A stretch of 64,000 bases of DNA from Melitaea cinxia (GCF_905220565.1 NC_059416.1:62001-126000), one strand, 5' to 3'. Shown: positions 1 to 13,085, numbered from the stretch's first letter. Translations and numbers: made by a program. Notes: generated by a model from the letters alone, not told the origin.

Positions 1-225
1 AACGCAACTCGTGCACATTACATGTACCTACGAGTATATGCTCATTCGCAATGAAGGAACATTAACTAGCATTAAAAGTTTAACGGTGAAACATTTTTAA
101 AGTTCATTTTGTGAACAATTGAGATGTATCTGTAAACTTATTTATTAATTTTATCACACGTAAACTTAAACAGCAACTATAGTTGGATGTTACGTGGTTT
201 TAATACAAGACCTTTGTATCTATAT

Positions 226-400
226 TTCTATACTAATATTATAAAGAGGTAAAGTTTCTAACTTTGTTTGTTTGTAGGGGGTAATCTTCGCAAATACTGA
301 TCTGATAATGAAAATTGTTTCACTAACAGAAAGCTACACTATTCAGGAGTGGTATAGGCTGTACTTTATTGTTATTGAAAAATAATAGTATATGTAAATC
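226..400 (+). mobile_element. Helitron-like 5' fragment
   Basis: The stretch has the start typical of lepidopteran non-autonomous Helitrons: an ACTAATATTATAAAGAGG block, then a run of GTTTGTTTG, then a block ending in GGTATAGGCTGTACTTTA. The 3' hairpin and CTAG end are not visible, so it is a decayed or truncated copy. Family assignment rests on pattern recognition. Confidence 0.5.
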
Positions 401-408
401 AAGTGGGC

Positions 409-576
409 ATGGGTCAGCTATTATATTATAAAGCTGAAGTGTTTGTTTGCTTGAACGCACTAATCTAAAGAACTATTGGTCCGATTTGGAAAATTCTTTT
501 AGTGTTAGATAGCCCATTTATCTAGTAAGGCTATAGGCTATATATCATCACGCTAAGACCAATAGGAGTGTAAATA
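409..576 (+). mobile_element. Helitron-like fragment, second copy
   Basis: This is a second, better preserved copy of the same 5' module: ATTATAAAGCTGAAGTGTTTG, then a block reading 'aactattggtccgatttg', then 'gttagatagcccatttatc' and 'ggctataggctata'. Related pieces occur near 9109 and 41290. No CTAG end is seen. Confidence 0.5.
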
Positions 577-599
577 TGAATTCTTTTTTATTTGTCGCA

Positions 600-1475
600 G
601 ATGATTGTTTTTAACCAAATTCAAAAAAGAAGGATGTTCTCAATTCGACCGTATTTTTTAACCGACTTCCAAAAAAAGAGGAGGTTCTCAATTCGACTGT
701 ATTTTTTTTTAATTATGTATGTTACTTCAGAACTTTTGACTGGATGGAGCGATTTCGACAAATTTTCTTTAAATCGAAAGGTGGTGCGTATCATTTGGTC
801 CCATTTAAATTTATTTGAGATCTAACAATAACTTCTCGAGTTATATCTAATAATGCGTTTTTACTTGACGCTGTTTTCGTCGATGTAAGTTGTATTATAC
901 CGCATAATTTTCTACTGGATGTACCGATTTTGATAATTCTTTTTTTGTTGGAAAGGGGTATCCCTAGTTTGTTACCATGATAAGGAAACCAGGATCTGAT
1001 GATGGGATCTCAGGGAAATCGAGGGAAACTCTCGAAAATCCGCAATAACTTTTTACTGGGTGTACCGATTTTGATAATTTTTAATTTAATTGAAAGTTGA
1101 TGTTTATCATGTGGTCAAATATAAATTTTATACTACCACTTTTTGAGTAATCTTTGATACGTGTAGTTACTTGACTATTTTTTCGTCGATCTACGTTGTA
1201 TTACTTGTCGATGTAATTGAAGTCGGTTTTTTTTTCGTTTGCCAGCAAACACAATTATTTTAGCAGTTAGTCTTAGTTTTCATGCAGTAGTCTTGTGGTC
1301 CCATTTAAAATTGATCCAGATCTATTTACTACTTTTTGAGTAATCTTTGATGACACGTATTTACTTGACTATATTTTCGTCTACCTACGTTGTATTACTT
1401 GTCGATGTAATCGAAGTCGTTTTTTTTTCGTTGTTTTTTTTTTCGTTTGTGAGCAAACGCAATTATATAACAAAA
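600..1475 (+). repeat. Cluster of CCGACTTC-ended repeat copies
   Basis: At least two overlapping or nested copies of a dispersed element lie here. The element begins AACCGACTTC(C)AAAAAAG, continues with a GTTCTCAATTCGACTGTAT block, and ends GATGTAATTGAAGTCGG followed by a T-run, CGTTTG and AGCAAACACAATTAT. CCGACTTC near one end and GAAGTCGG near the other are inverted, giving a MITE-like outline with a 3' extension. Other copies are at 4022-4330, 16791-17045, 17550-17860 and 28395-28675. The short open frames inside are not genes. Confidence 0.65.
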
Positions 1476-2075
1476 TGTTTTCTGCTTTTAGTTGTGTTGT
1501 GTAACATTTGTACATGCAGCAGAATAGCTATTATTACAATTATTAGAACACACTTTGATATAATTAATGTGAAAAAACAGTTGAAAACAATGACAACATG
1601 GCAGCAAGTATAAATCTTAGCTATTTGTTTTATTGTTCCTTTGTTAACTCCTCGCTGACACGAATCCTTCACAGCTGCAACCAACGTGATCATACTGCAT
1701 GTATTACAATCGATTATAACGCACTCACTTATTACTTAAGTTATTTATAACCATTATACGATTACTCTGAGGAACACCGACGAGCCTCCTAGAACGATGC
1801 ATTTTTAAAGTTATTTTTTCATAAATATTATTGTTACGAAATTTCGTAGTTATTTATTTAATTAAATAACTTAGATTACAATCACAAGTTACTTTACTCA
1901 AATAGTGTTGCATTCCTGTGGTGATTGAGGCCGTCAGGTGTTCTTGGGATGCGTTATCTTTAGCAGCGATAGAGTTGGCAACGCTACTGTAACCACTCAC
2001 CACCAGGAGGACAGTACACGTGCTGTGTAAAAAATATATTAACAATGTACTTCTATATAACATTTTTTTTTATAT
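1476..2075. other. No gene or repeat recognised
   Basis: AT-rich sequence. Short frames on both strands have no recognisable protein character, and I see no splice-bounded exon. Confidence 0.5.
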
Positions 2076-2077
2076 CA

Positions 2078-2400
2078 CTAGGTTGGCAAACAAGCATACG
2101 GCTCACCTGATGGTAAGAGATTACCGCAGCCTATAGACGCCTGCAACACCAGAACCATCGCAAGCGCGTTGCCGACTCAATCCCCAATCCCCCCCCCCCC
2201 CCCAGGAGCTCTGGTCACCTTACTCACCAACAAGAACACAACGCTGCTTGAAAACAGTATTATTTAGCTGTGATCTTCTGTAAGGTCAAGGTACTTCCCC
2301 GGTCGGGCTACTCTATATTTTGAGCAGGAAATTCCTGCTGTGCCCTACCTCAGTTACATTGTATCTCATCTCTAATTATACATCCTACGGGCCTTATAGC
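2078..2400 (+). repeat. Dispersed retroelement 3' segment (family A)
   Basis: The sequence has an ordered set of blocks found again elsewhere: GGCAAACAAGCATACGGCTC, CACCTGATGGTAAG, a 'gcctgcaacaccagaa' block, GCAAGCGCGTTGCCGAC, then TTATTTAGCTGTGATCTTCT and a 'ctgctgtgccctacctcag' end. It resembles the 3' region of a lepidopteran LINE or long SINE. Fragments of the family lie at 13440-13650, 15190-15310, 43690-43900 and, inverted, at 18540-18625 and 61070-61190. This copy has a 15-base C-run at 2189-2203. Confidence 0.65.
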
Positions 2401-4020
2401 CTAACAAAATAAAAGAAATATTAAAACTGTAACTTACACTACAGTAATAAGTACCGTACGTCTAATACGTGTATACGACATCTACAAAGACTCGCAGAGC
2501 TCGTAACAAGCTCAGCAAGTCCACTTTGATATTAGGAGCTTAGCGACGACTGCGGGCGGAACACACTAAGCAGGGCTGGAGTAGCCGCAGGACCAACTAC
2601 CCGTAAAGCAAATGACGCAAATGAAATAACTTCAAATTTGTTTCAGTTCATTTTGATCCTAAAGTATTTTCGTTTAATTAATTTGTGTAAAAGATTTTTT
2701 AAACATAATGAAGTTAAATAATTGTTTATTATTGTTGAAAAATAAAGTATCTCTATACTTAGATCATGTCGTACTTAAACTAGCAACTACACATAATAAA
2801 AGATATAACAAACATTTCGACGACACCTGCTCAGCGACTTCACGTCCGAACTGAGATCTGTGTTGTCATTACTTTGATTTATAATTAAAATATTTAACCT
2901 TAACATATTGTTTGAAACATCAATCATAATAATATTTTGATAAAACGTATCATTGATTTAAGCACAAAATAATACACATGCACTAAAATTCTGACACCTT
3001 CGTTCAGAAACTACTCGGGTATTAATAATTATTTGAAATTCAATTTATAAAATCAAAATATAATTCTTAAAATATTATAATAGTTATTCTATTTTTAAAC
3101 TTTCAATGATAACAATAATTCACACTCGTTCAACAAACGAATCAATTACATTAGTTTACAAGTGCAGCTACAAAGAAACTCGTGAAGAGCTTTATGCGTG
3201 TGCAGCGCGTTGAAGTCTTTCTTACAGAAATAAAAACATCAACGCGCTCGCTAAGCGCAGCCAGTACTGATATTCAATACACTCGTTATAATTCCGATTT
3301 CTATTTTAAATGGTTGAATATAGTGGTAGCAAAATAATTAGCATTAAGTTTTTGTCGTCAAAATTTAAAAATCAACCACACAATAATTACACAACTCGCT
3401 GAGTCACGTCACTCGCTAGAGTACACGTGACATATGCACATATGTGCACAGTCGTACGCACGCACACACACTAGTGATCGTCGTAAGAGCGCAAGTGCAG
3501 TAATGAGACAGGAATCCGTAGAAAGTGAGCGCGAGAAAGTACCGCACGATGTCACATTCGAGATTATTTAACATCGTCACAGATCGTCACAGGCGCTGAC
3601 AATAGATCGGAGCGATTACCGATGATCAGAGAAAAAAAAATCTATAAAACGGTTAGACTTTTCAGATCTTGTTGACAGTCACTATCTTTTATATAAAATT
3701 TGTTGATATGCATGCCAATTATATTAAATAAACCCACATTAAAAGTATCCTCTCTCATCGATGTGAAAAAGGTAAAGCTATAAATAAATTGTTTAATATT
3801 TTCAAAATATTTATTACGTTATAAACTTAACTCGAGAACAGTAAACAATAATGTTTTCCTAGAAAAAAAAACGTTCGTAAACAGTAAACAAAGATGTTTT
3901 CTATTAAACATTTGTTATTTTATGAAAGGTACATTGTTTACGTTAAATGTCACGTTGAGTTTATTATATTCAATTATATTCAATAATCTCTTTCATTTCG
4001 CAATGTACATTTAAGGTGAT
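2401..4020. other. No gene recognised
   Basis: Long AT-rich stretch. I see no conserved coding exon, RNA gene or clear element boundary. Confidence 0.5.
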
Positions 4021-4021
4021 A

Positions 4022-4330
4022 ATAATTGTGTTTGATAGCAAACGAAAAAAAAAACCAAGTTGACTAGCAATACGGGTAGCTAAAAATTTTTTATCAAACT
4101 TACTAGTCGCCACTATAATTTTCGAAGGTTTCCCTTGATTTGTCTGGAATGATATCATTAGATCCTAGTTTCCTTATGGTGGCACTATCCTTGAGATATA
4201 TCCTTTCCAACATAAAAAAAAGGGAATGATCGAAATCGGTTCAAAAACGACGACGTTATCTTCGAGCAAACATAAAAAAATATGTGCGGTTGAATTGAGA
4301 AATCTCCTTTTTAAAAGTCTGTTAAAAATA
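4022..4330 (-). repeat. CCGACTTC-ended repeat, inverted copy
   Basis: Minus-strand copy of the family seen at 600-1475. On the plus strand it starts 'aataattgtgtttgatagcaaacg' plus an A-run. It then has the GATCCTAGTTTCC...TTATGG block and the 'tcctttccaacataaaaaa' block, and ends 'gaattgagaaatctcc'. Confidence 0.6.
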
Positions 4331-5151
4331 TAATCCTTAAATCATTATGGACCCTATAAAACACACAACCCTATAAACACGCAAACACAAAGAAATCAGT
4401 TCATTTGGTTAGTGTTTCATTCTTTTTCCACAAACATTACATTTATTAGTAGTTATTGAATGATATTTTTTTATTTTCTAAAAGACTTCAGTCCATTTAG
4501 CTTCCTGTGGTAACAAGTAGCATTACTTACTTTTTAAACATATTCGGAACTGCGATTCAATGAAAGGGTACCGCCAATGTTTTCGCCAACTTAACTTCCG
4601 TAAACACTTTTAATAGGAAGTATTAATTTATAAATATAGTAAACAAAACTCACATTACGTTTATGAACAACCCTAGCTGACATTTACATTACCTTGCCAT
4701 AAAACAGAGAGATCCGATAATCTTTAAAGTTATGTAAAGATATTACTTGACTTTGTAACATAATCTTCTCTTAAGAAACTGTTTTCAAAGGTTAATGACG
4801 AATTTTAGTTTGAGTAACAAAAGATATTTATTCGTTGGTTTTGGTTATTTCATAACAAGAACGAGACGTCTGTCATAACTCACCGAAGTAAAAAAGGATT
4901 TATTTGAAGTTACGACGAGCGTGTCGCAAAACTGACGAGAGGGTACGAACAAAGTTTTTTATGGGTCTTTCCTTCATGTAGATTTAAGTAAAACATTTTT
5001 GTTCAAGTTCATATTTATCAGTGAACAGTTGTTACTTTGACTGTTCCGTTGACGCAGTCAGTAAAGCGACCTGCTTCAGATTAATGGGTTTGATTACTGC
5101 CCTGAATTTGGTTGTAATATGTATTGGTGTGTTATACACATGTGTATATAG
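4331..5151. other. No gene recognised
   Basis: AT-rich sequence before the small retroposon. Nothing with coding or structural-RNA character was seen. Confidence 0.5.
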
Positions 5152-5352
5152 TACTGAGCCATCGCCTTTTTGCCGAGGCCAGCCTGTCGCTGGAGGGATC
5201 CTGTTGCTTGCAGATCTGGGACCCTCCAAATAAAGTGGCACCCCCAAGTCCGGAAGCCAACATACGTCTAGGACTGCCTACCCGGGCGTCCTGGATATCA
5301 CCCTTAAAGGGGTTCCCTTGTGAGACCACAAAAAAAAATTACTGAGCCATCG
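5152..5352 (+). mobile_element. Small A-tailed retroposon with 13-bp target duplications
   Basis: A 175-bp GC-richer insert (5165-5339) ends in an A-run (CCACAAAAAAAAAT). It is flanked by perfect direct repeats TACTGAGCCATCG at 5152-5164 and 5340-5352. This is the signature of target-primed insertion by LINE machinery. The insert contains no tRNA-type A or B box that I can see. It has an AATAAA at about 5228. It could be a 5'-truncated LINE end, a SINE, or a processed transcript fragment. The perfect duplications suggest a fairly recent insertion. Confidence 0.8.
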
Positions 5353-6345
5353 TATGATACAGTATAGTTTGATCCTCGCTTTTCATAAATGTTTTACCTG
5401 CAGATGCTCGTTCGTTACTTTTATTTTATTTTTAAAACCTACCTTACCGAGTATGTTCCAGCCTAAGATCAGAAAGACTATACCGACAAAATTAAGAGAA
5501 CAGGTGCGTACAGGTGAAGGTACTCGCGCATTACATGTATCGACAGGTGATAATTTGTCTTACATCATAAGCATTCACCTCGTGCTCTGACTTTCCACAG
5601 CGATGCTCTCTCCTCACACGAGCGGCTCCGCGGGGAGCGCTTTGTTTCGCACACGTTTGAAAGTGCCAAGGAATAATAAGCAATGTACCGCAGTTTTAGA
5701 AATACATTAATTAAGACACTTATCTACAATCCGGTCGGTTCTTGTTCCTGTTGCGGTCGTTTTTGATTAGATAACTTTTCGTTGTCAACATTTAAAATTG
5801 TTTGTAAGGTACTATATTCTATTTAGCTTGTGACTCACTGCTGGGCGAATACCTATTATTCTATAAAAGAGCAGGATTGGAGTAAGTTGTCCTCGTTATA
5901 TTCTATTCATACTATTTTTTTGTTCCTCTTACTGTGTAAAATAATTTAAATTTATGCATTTGCAGTTTCTTTGTAGTAGTACAATATTTAAATATGTGGT
6001 CTAGAGTAAAAACCATATCTGATATCGATTCGTGAATTTTAGCAACTCGGCCATCTCTACTCACAACTTTTAAACACGTTAACCCAAATTTAAGGCCATG
6101 ACACTAAAAAGAATGAACCAACATTTAATATTCTTCAATAAAAAGTTTATTTCATTGTAATTATATTTTTAAACAGTTTTAAGAATCTTCATATTTACAT
6201 TCAAACATTTTGTATCGAAATATTCGAAATTACAATAATTTGGCAACAGTAAGAGGCAAAGCTCGAACAGTAATTAAAATCCAATTACAACGTTAGTGCG
6301 TAAACGTAATTTTGAATATTTAATACTGTTAACTCAGACTTGTGA
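5353..6345. other. No gene recognised
   Basis: Unannotated AT-rich sequence. Short frames look random. Confidence 0.5.
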
Positions 6346-6347
6346 CT

Positions 6348-6530
6348 GTGCCTCGGAGAGCACGTTAAGCCGATCCCGTTTGTTATCATAAATATCTGAT
6401 AGCGATCATTACTCATATTAGTGAATATATTCTCCATCCCGTAGTCTCCATTAAGCTTTTCCTACATGTAGAAAGAGGCCTATGCCCAGCTGTGGGATGT
6501 AAAAGGCTAAATCTATCAATAAACCAGCAA
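6348..6530 (+). mobile_element. SINE-1, 5'-truncated copy
   Basis: Contains the body of the tRNA-derived SINE that is complete at 16447-16790: GTGCCTCGGAGAGCACGTTA, then 'ttgttatcat', 'ctgatagcgatcattactc', and the tail AGAGGCCTATGCCCAG. The tRNA-like head is missing, consistent with truncated target-primed insertion. Confidence 0.75.
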
Positions 6531-9104
6531 CAGATTGAGACTGGCGCGTGGCTTGCGCTCGCGTGGTCCGAGCCCATTGCGAATGTGAAACGATTACTGC
6601 TTCCAATATAAATATTTGAACAACAGAAATATGTAGAGTCACGCATCTGATGATTTTACTAAGTAATTTATTTGATAAAAGTGCATTTAAACTATTTGCA
6701 GGTGTTTATTGTATCAATGTAAAACTCTGTAGTATTAGGAGTGGAGGCGTCGAGAAAAAGGCGACGTTCACACTACTACGATATCATTTGATACGATGCT
6801 TTTTGATAACTATTGAAATAATATTATACAGTAAAATATTATGTTGATAATATGCAGGGATTACCCGTAGAGTAAGTTACGTCGTTTGGTGAACGGAAAC
6901 TGAATTGTGATATATTTTATTATTTATTTAAAACTATATCGAATTTCGTTAACGATAAAGTACCGTATTTTTTTTTTTTTGTATATGTATAATATATATT
7001 AGCTAGGAGAAGTAGAGATCAAATTACACCTAGAAACTAATTGTTCCTTTTTTGTTATTTGTTACTTGAATATGTTGTGTAAATACGGAAATAAATAAAT
7101 TAAATTAAATTAAAAATATTTTGCATAAATAAATAAATGATTTTTTGATTAAAAAAAATAAAAAATAAAACGAAACGCATTTAAAAGTAATTGTAATGTT
7201 ATTATAGGGTGTAAAAATAATAGTGGTTGAGTTTGAATATATTTGAGGAATTATAGAGAATAATGGTAATTGTAGGTCAGCGAGCGAGATAATGTTCAGG
7301 ATCAGGTGTGAAATGAACGCAAAAGTAGCATTAACATTTTTAACGGAATTTCACAGAAGCGTGCTCGTCTGTTCTGCCATACATTTGGGTTCGTTAGCAC
7401 GTATTCAGCGATGTACCTTTCGACCTTTGCATTCTCAATGCGTGGATTAAGTAGAAACCGGATGATATTATACCTTCTAACTTAATAACAGAGTCTATAT
7501 TTGATTGTCCTTTGCAATTCATATACACATAAGTCTGACGCTCTTAGAACAAATGCATAACATGAAAATATATTCACATACACAATAGAAATATGATTAT
7601 GTACTTTATGTCATAGACGACAGGGACTATATTTGAATTGTGGAGTATTTAATATTGCCAGTTTTTGAAATCGTGGTGATTGAGAATTGCTGATTGGATT
7701 TCACAAATTGGTTTTTGATGAACGTATTGTTTCTGTACACTGTGAGCGCGTGTGCGCTGGGAATGGATTTTTTTACTTTTTTCTTTGATGCGATATCTGT
7801 ACCTACAGACTTCGACGAGTCCACAAGTATAGTATAGTGACAAGTAGGTGATATGACAAAGGGTGTCTTGTTGATTTTGTGTATTGTTAAAGTGTCGTAA
7901 TGGTGTAAATTTGTTATAACGGCGTGTACTGAACTTAAGCAGTATGTAAAGCTTCTACTGCTGAGCTTTTCTAACAGCTGAATTCGAGACACTGCTTCAT
8001 TGCGATGTGGCAGAAAATTTTCTGACCATAAGTAACGATCGCTATCAGATGTCTATAATAACAAGTGAGGCCGACAACTCACTCTCGCTCCGCTACGTTA
8101 AAAATATTCAAACAGGAGTGTTATGTGAGTGATTATATACTAACTGAGCGCCGCGGCTTCACACGCGTTAATTTGAGGGAAAAATAACCTATAACCTTCC
8201 TAAAATATATTTTTTCAATTTCAGTTTCTGTAATAGATTATGTAAATTGGTAAAAGAAAAGATTATAATAGTGATACATTCTAAAAAAGTACATAATATT
8301 ATATCATTTGTATAATCACCTATATATCTTGTGTTGTTCAAGTAGCTATACTCCTTGCCATTTTCTGGGGGATTGACGCTGCATGCGATACAGGTTCTCC
8401 TAGTATGGCAGCAGAGGCATTCTAAATATAATTACTGTGATATTGCTTTGTAACTATATTTAATTAAAAATGTAAACCTTTTTATTTAGAAAAATAAAGT
8501 ATTATTATAAGTATTATTTTTCAATTAAAACCTGTTGTTCCTGATATAGCGCGTTTAAAGAAACAAACAAACTTTTCAGCTTTAAAATATTGTTATAGAT
8601 TATAATGTTAAGTGAAAGTATTTAAATTTATGTAACGAGTGACATTCAGAGGCTTTAATGACGATAATGTTCCAGCGTTGGAAACTAAGTAGCAACACAT
8701 GTACTGGCTGCCGGGGCTTCAAACTAAGTCTCTTAATAATAGTTTTTACTCCGGCGAGCGCGGCGGCCTCGAACTTGCTCGGGGCTTATGAAAGTATCGG
8801 GGCACTAAAACGTGAACATACTTCTAACTTCTAAATAAGTTTACGTCTGTGAAAATTTTGTCTTTGTAAATTTGTTAAATACAGTCAAACTTCACGTCAA
8901 CACTAAGTCTAGTCTACAACAAAACACTGCGTTGTAAATATAAAGGATTGAAATTCAAGGTTTTCAGTGTGAAATCCTGTGTCAGGGATGAAAGCTCACA
9001 TAGCACACGCAAAGATATCTTGAGTGAGTGTTAAGCTAGCAACCGCTATCAGAAGCCTCACTAACTGCCAACACTGCGCTGATGTATCAATTAAATAACT
9101 TAAA
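6531..9104. other. No gene recognised
   Basis: About 2.6 kb of AT-rich sequence. A minus-strand frame of 121 codons (7627-7992) has no recognisable domain, signal peptide or homologous pattern, so I do not call it a gene. Confidence 0.5.
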
Positions 9105-9106
9105 TC

Positions 9107-9212
9107 TATACTCATTTTATAAAGTCGAAGAGTTTGTTTGTGTAAGTGCGCTAATCTCAGGAACTACTGGTTCGAATTGAAAATACCGACGAAGGCTATA
9201 ATATGCTTTTTT
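9107..9212 (+). mobile_element. Helitron-like 5' fragment
   Basis: Begins TCTATACTCATTTTATAAAG and continues with the GTTTGTTTG and 'aactactggttcgaattg' blocks seen at 409-576. It lacks a visible 3' end. Confidence 0.5.
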
Positions 9213-9651
9213 TTATTATTTATTATTATTATTATTTATTCTTTGCTAAATAAAGCTTAGTAATACGAGTACATATGGCAACACAGTCTGTTTATATGAG
9301 TCCACTTTAGCGAATCCTTGACGAAAATACAAACAATTTGATACATTCGCACATTACAACGACATTCACAAACGCTCTCCTCACACGCAACTGTCGACTC
9401 TCCCCCATACGTGTTATTGCCTATAACCGTTTCATCACACGAATTTTGTCAAGAGCCACTTAAGGCCGTGTCACTTTCTTGAGAACACTTTCACGGACAG
9501 ATCGACGTTATGCGTTAGACGTACAGTTACGTGTCGTGATGAATGGTATCCATCACAGCGAGCGGAGCGGGGCGGCGAGCTTGTATGACAACTCGCTTTT
9601 GAGTAATGAATCACCTCCATCTGCTTCGTGACGAAATTTTAGTTTTGAATA

Positions 9652-9953
9652 TCTATACAAATAAATAAAATTAGCGTGTCTGTTTGTAATATTAAAATAA
9701 TCGCTTTTTACTAAATGCATACACGGTACATATACCAAAATAACATTTTATATGACTTTTGTCTGTCTGTCTGTTTGTTCCGGGCTATCTCTGAAACGGC
9801 TCGACTGATTTTGACGGGACTTTACTGGCAGATGGCTGATGTAATAAGGCGTAACTTAGGCTACTTTTATTTTAGATATTTATTTATTTTGTGACTGTGC
9901 GAACTGAACAATATTTTTTAATTCCACGCGGACGAAGTCGCAGGTTCAGCTAG
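9652..9953 (+). mobile_element. Complete non-autonomous Helitron, 302 bp
   Basis: Starts TCTATACAAATAAAT and ends with CGCGGACGAAGTCGC, then GCTAG. It sits between A (9651) and T (9953+1), the AT target typical of Helitrons. The CGCG...CGCG stem before the end is the expected terminator hairpin. The interior has 'tctgaaacggctcgactgattttgacggg', a block common in such elements. No coding capacity. Confidence 0.75.
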
Positions 9954-10452
9954 TTTTTCAATATATTAGGAGTTGTGCAAATGTCATTTATTTGCCATTC
10001 ACTTAAATTTTTTTAAAATAAATTTGTCACAAGAAGAACAGAAATGAATGTTAATAGTCAAGTGTCGGTTTGAAGAAAAGCGGTTTATGATTCTATACAA
10101 TACTACTATTCATACATTAGGGCGTATAGTTCGAAAAATCGATAGTCATTGAAGATCGTCAATCTCAAGGGAACACTTTTAAATTTGCAAGCGCTGCATT
10201 GCACAGCGGATACATTTAAAGGTAGACATATTAATTAGAACTATGGGGACTTGACCTAAAGAGTCATACTAACTTTTTCGTTTGGGGTCCGTGCAGGAGA
10301 TCTATGCTACACAGTGGGTCATCATCTGCGTTTGACGGTTATTATCACTTATATTGAATTCTCTGAATGTTGTTTTGTTGTATGTTAAAATTATAACAAT
10401 ATTTTTAAGATTTAGAAGAACACCAAAAAATCGCTTAGACCGAATATAAAAT

Positions 10453-10577
10453 CATCATATCAAAAATTTCGATCTAGCGAGTACATCGTTCCATAGCTTA
10501 ATTGGCTAGAGCGCCGACACGATCAGAGGAGATGCAGGTTCGATCCCCGCTGGAACGGTCGATTTTTGATATGATAT
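10453..10577 (+). repeat. tRNA-like sequence between inverted arms (copy 1)
   Basis: A 71-nt tRNA-like core (10487-10557) has a perfect 7-bp acceptor stem CGTTCCA/TGGAACG, a D arm GCTT...GAGC and a B-box GGTTCGATCCCC. It is bracketed by ATCATATCAAAAA-type sequence on the left and the inverted ATTTTTGATATGAT on the right. The anticodon arm's 3' side is decayed (CCGAC does not pair with GAGGA), and position 33 is not U. I therefore read it as a tRNA pseudogene or mobile element, not a working tRNA. Copies at 35201-35325 and 36303-36356 share the flanking arms, so the whole unit is repeated. Confidence 0.7.
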
Positions 10578-12997
10578 TAAAAAATGTTAAGAGCAAAAAA
10601 GTTTTGCATAGTAATTTTCAGACAAGGCATGACACTACAACTATGGTGTTATCCCTTATCATATGGCATTACTAGTCAGGGTCGGCGGCATACTATTATG
10701 AAGGAGTGGAGTGTCTCGCGTAAACAACCGCTCTACGATCGAATCGACAAATGTATTGTTCGCGTCCATACAGCGTGAGGTGAGGCGAGTGTGCCGCTGA
10801 GCGAGGCGCGGCTCGTCGCCTCTCAAATGTCCTCTGATCACCTTGCTCCAGATCTTGTCATACTCCGCAGAAATGCGACCCTATTTGAGATCTATTGATA
10901 AATGCTAAAAAGACATTTTAACGGTTATATAATTAATTGTCCTAATATGGCTGATTGACTGGCTCATTCGACATTGTCGAGAGTAATCTTTTGTTATAGG
11001 CAAACGAAATTTGGCCTGTAGCCTATAAAAAAAAGTAAACAAAATACGTAGTAGACATTTGCACAAATGTTCTCTCATTTTTATCAGTTCTCGCACAAAA
11101 ATTTTATATTTCAATGAAGCTCTTAAAGAATAAACATTCCATAGCCTAGCTCGAACAAATACTCAAATATTAAGCAAGTAAGTGTCTGAGCTTTATAAGC
11201 GTTTATAAGGCTGAGATCTTGAACACATATCATCACATTCTGTCTGTTTGGCGTTACCTTACTTAATTGTGATTTTTTTTTAGTTTCAAAATTTGAATAT
11301 TATTATTCAATGAAGTAACAAATAAATATTATTTTTATTATATCATTGAGTCTAAGCTCGTTCGTTTTTGCAACTCACAATGTTTTTGATTTACATAAAA
11401 TTAAAATAATTACAATTCCAAGCTCGCAATAATCAATGATGTGTGAACGATCCTAAAACCAATATAAATATTTAATGAACCAGTTGTGAAAACACGACAA
11501 AAAATTAGCGATCACAAATATTATGAACAACAAGACGCAGGCGCCGGGACATGATTAGCCACTTAACTGTATAAACAGATATCAGCGGTCGCACAGGAAA
11601 CTGGTTCCTGTTCGCGATGTAAGGACAAGCGTGTGTTGAGACGCGGGCGACACAGACCGTAGCAGATAAACGTTTTTCATACTTTTGACAAATTTTAATG
11701 CAAGTTTATGTATCATCGTGCCGTCCATAGATTTCATAACCGATACTAAAAAATGGAACAGTCAATAAACATTTGTAGAGGCTTCGTATTATTAGTGATT
11801 GATTTGAGTACTAGTAGATTAGTATAGGTGTTTGTATTACATACCATCATGATTAATTGGTTAAAGTGCTTTACAGAAGACGGTATAAAATGTTCTAAAA
11901 CATAACACTCAAAACTGTAAACATATATTTGTACATGAATATTCTGGGGTATAATAAGTACGATTACGCAAGTAAGCCGCTGGCTACATGCTCTGTCGGT
12001 TTTGTGATGTAGCGATGAATTTTATCGTACGCTCCATCTAAGTGTTATGCGAATGCAAAAATAAATAAGTGGTCGAGATCGTTCACCGAGGAAGAGAAAG
12101 TCGCAAGGACGACACTCTCTCTCGCGTCAGATCGTGTTTTTGTAGGTCCGTCGCTTATGAGGCTGTGATGACGAGCGAGGGTCAAGGAACGGGACCCACT
12201 GACTTAGATAATTAAGGTTTTGTTAACATTTTGTGTGAATGCTTGAGTTTTTGTTAGTGTGAAACAATTGAGACCGCTCTAAGCCACACATAGTGTTATA
12301 TGTTATATAGTGTAAGTACTTGAAGTATAAGTACTTTTTTAGCAAAACGTTCCCACTCCGGTGACAATAAAATAATCGAACAAGTAAAAACGAATCAAAG
12401 TATAAAAGAACAGTCGCCATAATTAAATGAGTAAATTAAGCGCTATAAGAAGTCGCTCGTCGCCTGAGGTAAAAACTTTCCGATGTTGAAACAAAGTAAG
12501 AAGAAACGTAGCAAGTCGCTCGCTGATTCAATTTCGTTTTTTCTACACGACTCGCCCTGAGACCATTTTTATCAGCGTTATTTGATATTTGTTCTTTTCT
12601 AACGGAGCCTCCCTCGGGACTCTAATGAACTAGATCGAAATAAGTTTCTGAATAGTTTCTCCGCGGAGGGTTTCGGTTGAGAAACACGAGGAAATGGACG
12701 TTATGGGAAAATTGGTATTTGACTTACCCAAAGAATAGTATAATACAGAAGACACAGTATTTAGTATTAGTTCAAGGAAATTATTTGTAACTGACTTAAG
12801 AGAGTCTGTTCATTTAATAATGTTCATCAAATAATAAATATAAATATATTTTATCAAATAATAAATAAAAATATATTTCATCAAACAACGCCACACGGTT
12901 TTTAACGATAAATACTCGTATTAGTAGTATTTATGCAAACAACAAGAATATTATACATTGAACTTGAACAGTATTTAGTGCACTATTCAACTATTAA
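10578..12997. other. No gene recognised
   Basis: About 2.4 kb without a supportable gene. A small imperfect tandem duplication built on 'atcaaataataaataaa' lies at about 12827-12885. Confidence 0.5.
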
Positions 12998-12998
12998 T

Positions 12999-13085
12999 AT
13001 GTCAGTCAGTCAGTCAGTCACTTCAGCCTATCGCTGTCCACTACTGGACATAGGCCTACTCAAGTTCGGCCTACACCGACAATTT
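12999..13085 (-). mobile_element. RTE-type LINE 3' tail, inverted
   Basis: The plus strand reads (TCAG)n, then CACTTCAGCCTATCGCTGTC, then CACTACTGGACATAGGCC. This is the complement of the terminal part of the LINE at 55124-56617. The (CTGA)n simple repeat lies at the element's 3' end, as is usual for RTE-type insertions. Confidence 0.75.

Noticed and set aside
2189..2203. 15-base C-run as a regulatory or G-quadruplex site
   Set aside because: It sits at the same place in a dispersed repeat where other copies have a shorter C-run, so it is a slippage tract.
7627..7992. 121-codon minus-strand open frame as a gene
   Set aside because: No domain, signal, splice context or compositional change; an AT-rich window of this size is expected to hold frames of this length.
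10487..10557. Functional tRNA gene
   Set aside because: Anticodon stem does not pair, no U at position 33, and the unit is repeated with inverted arms elsewhere.
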